NCBI GenBank assembly: GCA_020200195.1
Contig: JAIVJE010000384.1
Location: 1-5,214, forward strand
DNA: 5,214 bases
Direction of reading: 5' to 3'
DNA from: Acidobacteriota bacterium
Lineage (GTDB): Bacteria; Acidobacteriota; Vicinamibacteria; Vicinamibacterales; 2-12-FULL-66-21
Each line of letters begins with the position of its first letter. Within the stretch, counting starts at the first letter, position 1. Shown here in pieces: positions 4,941 to 5,214 of this stretch. The position numbers and the translations under genes were made by a program. The notes under the pieces were generated by a model, which saw only the letters and a list, made by a program, of their open reading frames with translations, did not search any database and was not told the origin of the DNA.

Positions 4941-5154
4941 CTATCAGAAAGGTCGAAGGACGAGACGGATTCCCCCTATCCGCTCGGTTCTGGGCCGGCG
5001 GCAATGACAACCGCTGGCGTGGTCCTCCCTTTGCTCTCGGCTCCCGGCAAGGAACAGGGTTCACAGCAAATAGGGAAGTGCATCGATTCAAGGCGACGTC
5101 CTTCTCAGCGCTCGCCAAGTCGCTGCACGCAGCACGGGAAAAGGGGCAGCCTTG
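4941..5154. other. Intergenic region upstream of the sigma gene; no supported gene
   Basis: This 214-bp gap separates the histidine-kinase stop from the sigma start on the same strand. Frames open across it on either strand show no recognisable motif and lack a convincing ribosome binding site. The minus strand carries GAACC (4986-4990) and CGTC (4964-4967), a weak ECF-type -35/-10 pair with a spacer about two bases too long. I see no clear housekeeping promoter or terminator. The sigma promoter should be somewhere here. Confidence 0.5.
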
Positions 5155-5214
5155 TCATCCAGGCATCGGCAGCGTCACCACAAAGAAGGCGCCACGCCCG
5201 GCATGATTCTCGAC
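5155..5214 (-). CDS. C-terminal end of a probable sensor histidine kinase (partial)
   Basis: Only the last 19 codons and the TGA (5155-5157) are in the window. The minus-strand peptide ENHAGRGAFFVVTLPMPG matches the closing G2-box strand of HATPase_c domains in sensor histidine kinases, whose usual form is G.GT.F.V.LP. The frame is open to the window edge. If correct, the kinase gene lies just outside and is followed 214 bp downstream by the ECF sigma gene on the same strand. The evidence is a short motif, so another GHKL-type ATPase is possible. Confidence 0.6.
   Translation of the reverse strand, partial: VENHAGRGAFFVVTLPMPG

Noticed and set aside
5122..5133. Small palindrome GCTGC-AC-GCAGC as a terminator of the kinase gene.
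   Set aside because: The realistic stem is only about four pairs with no following U-run.
4922..5206. A 94-codon plus-strand frame across the region upstream of the sigma gene.
   Set aside because: No recognisable motif or convincing ribosome binding site. It overlaps the sigma start and nearly all of the kinase-like C-terminus on the other strand.

Overview
This 5.2-kb window is GC-rich, gene-dense bacterial DNA from a Gram-negative (diderm) organism: three of its products have export signals and two of those are predicted outer-membrane beta-barrels. The combination of a DUF3179 protein, a bacterial spondin-domain protein, small outer-membrane barrels and an ECF sigma factor paired with a small cysteine-containing protein resembles soil Acidobacteriota (Vicinamibacteria-like). 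That assignment is an impression from gene content, with no marker gene to confirm it.

Layout, left to right. (1) 1-1523, plus strand: the 3' part of a DUF3179 gene (start outside the window, one frameshift near 596), followed without a gap by a small DNPH1/Rcl-like nucleotide N-glycosidase or deoxyribosyltransferase-fold gene. (2) 1524-1665: a convergent junction holding a roughly 33-codon remnant resembling the C-terminus of a YceI-family protein (minus strand) and a cluster of overlapping palindromes. (3) 1666-3109, minus strand: a spondin-domain secreted protein, then 110 bp with two hairpins, then a signal-peptide-bearing outer-membrane beta-barrel gene carrying a frameshift near 1995-2000. 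(4) 3110-3302: a divergent intergenic region with an elaborate GAAGC/GCTTC dyad element and a perfect TATAAT -10 box. (5) 3303-3977, plus strand: a second outer-membrane barrel ending in Phe. (6) 3994-4940, minus strand: an ECF sigma factor coupled by an ATGA overlap to a 110-residue soluble protein with a CxxCH motif and three further cysteines. (7) 4941-5154: 214 bp with no supported gene. (8) 5155-5214, minus strand: the last 19 codons and stop of what looks like a sensor histidine kinase.

Functional reading. The ECF sigma factor and the coupled Cys/His protein form a regulatory pair, the small protein sitting where an anti-sigma factor usually lies but lacking any membrane segment. A histidine kinase ends just upstream on the same strand. 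The middle of the window is cell-surface: a secreted spondin protein and two small barrels arranged around a shared, palindrome-rich regulatory region. No mobile element, CRISPR array, tRNA or rRNA was seen. Two of the seven genes need a single-base correction to read through, which means either recent gene decay or indel errors in the assembly. This matters for anyone using the predicted proteins.
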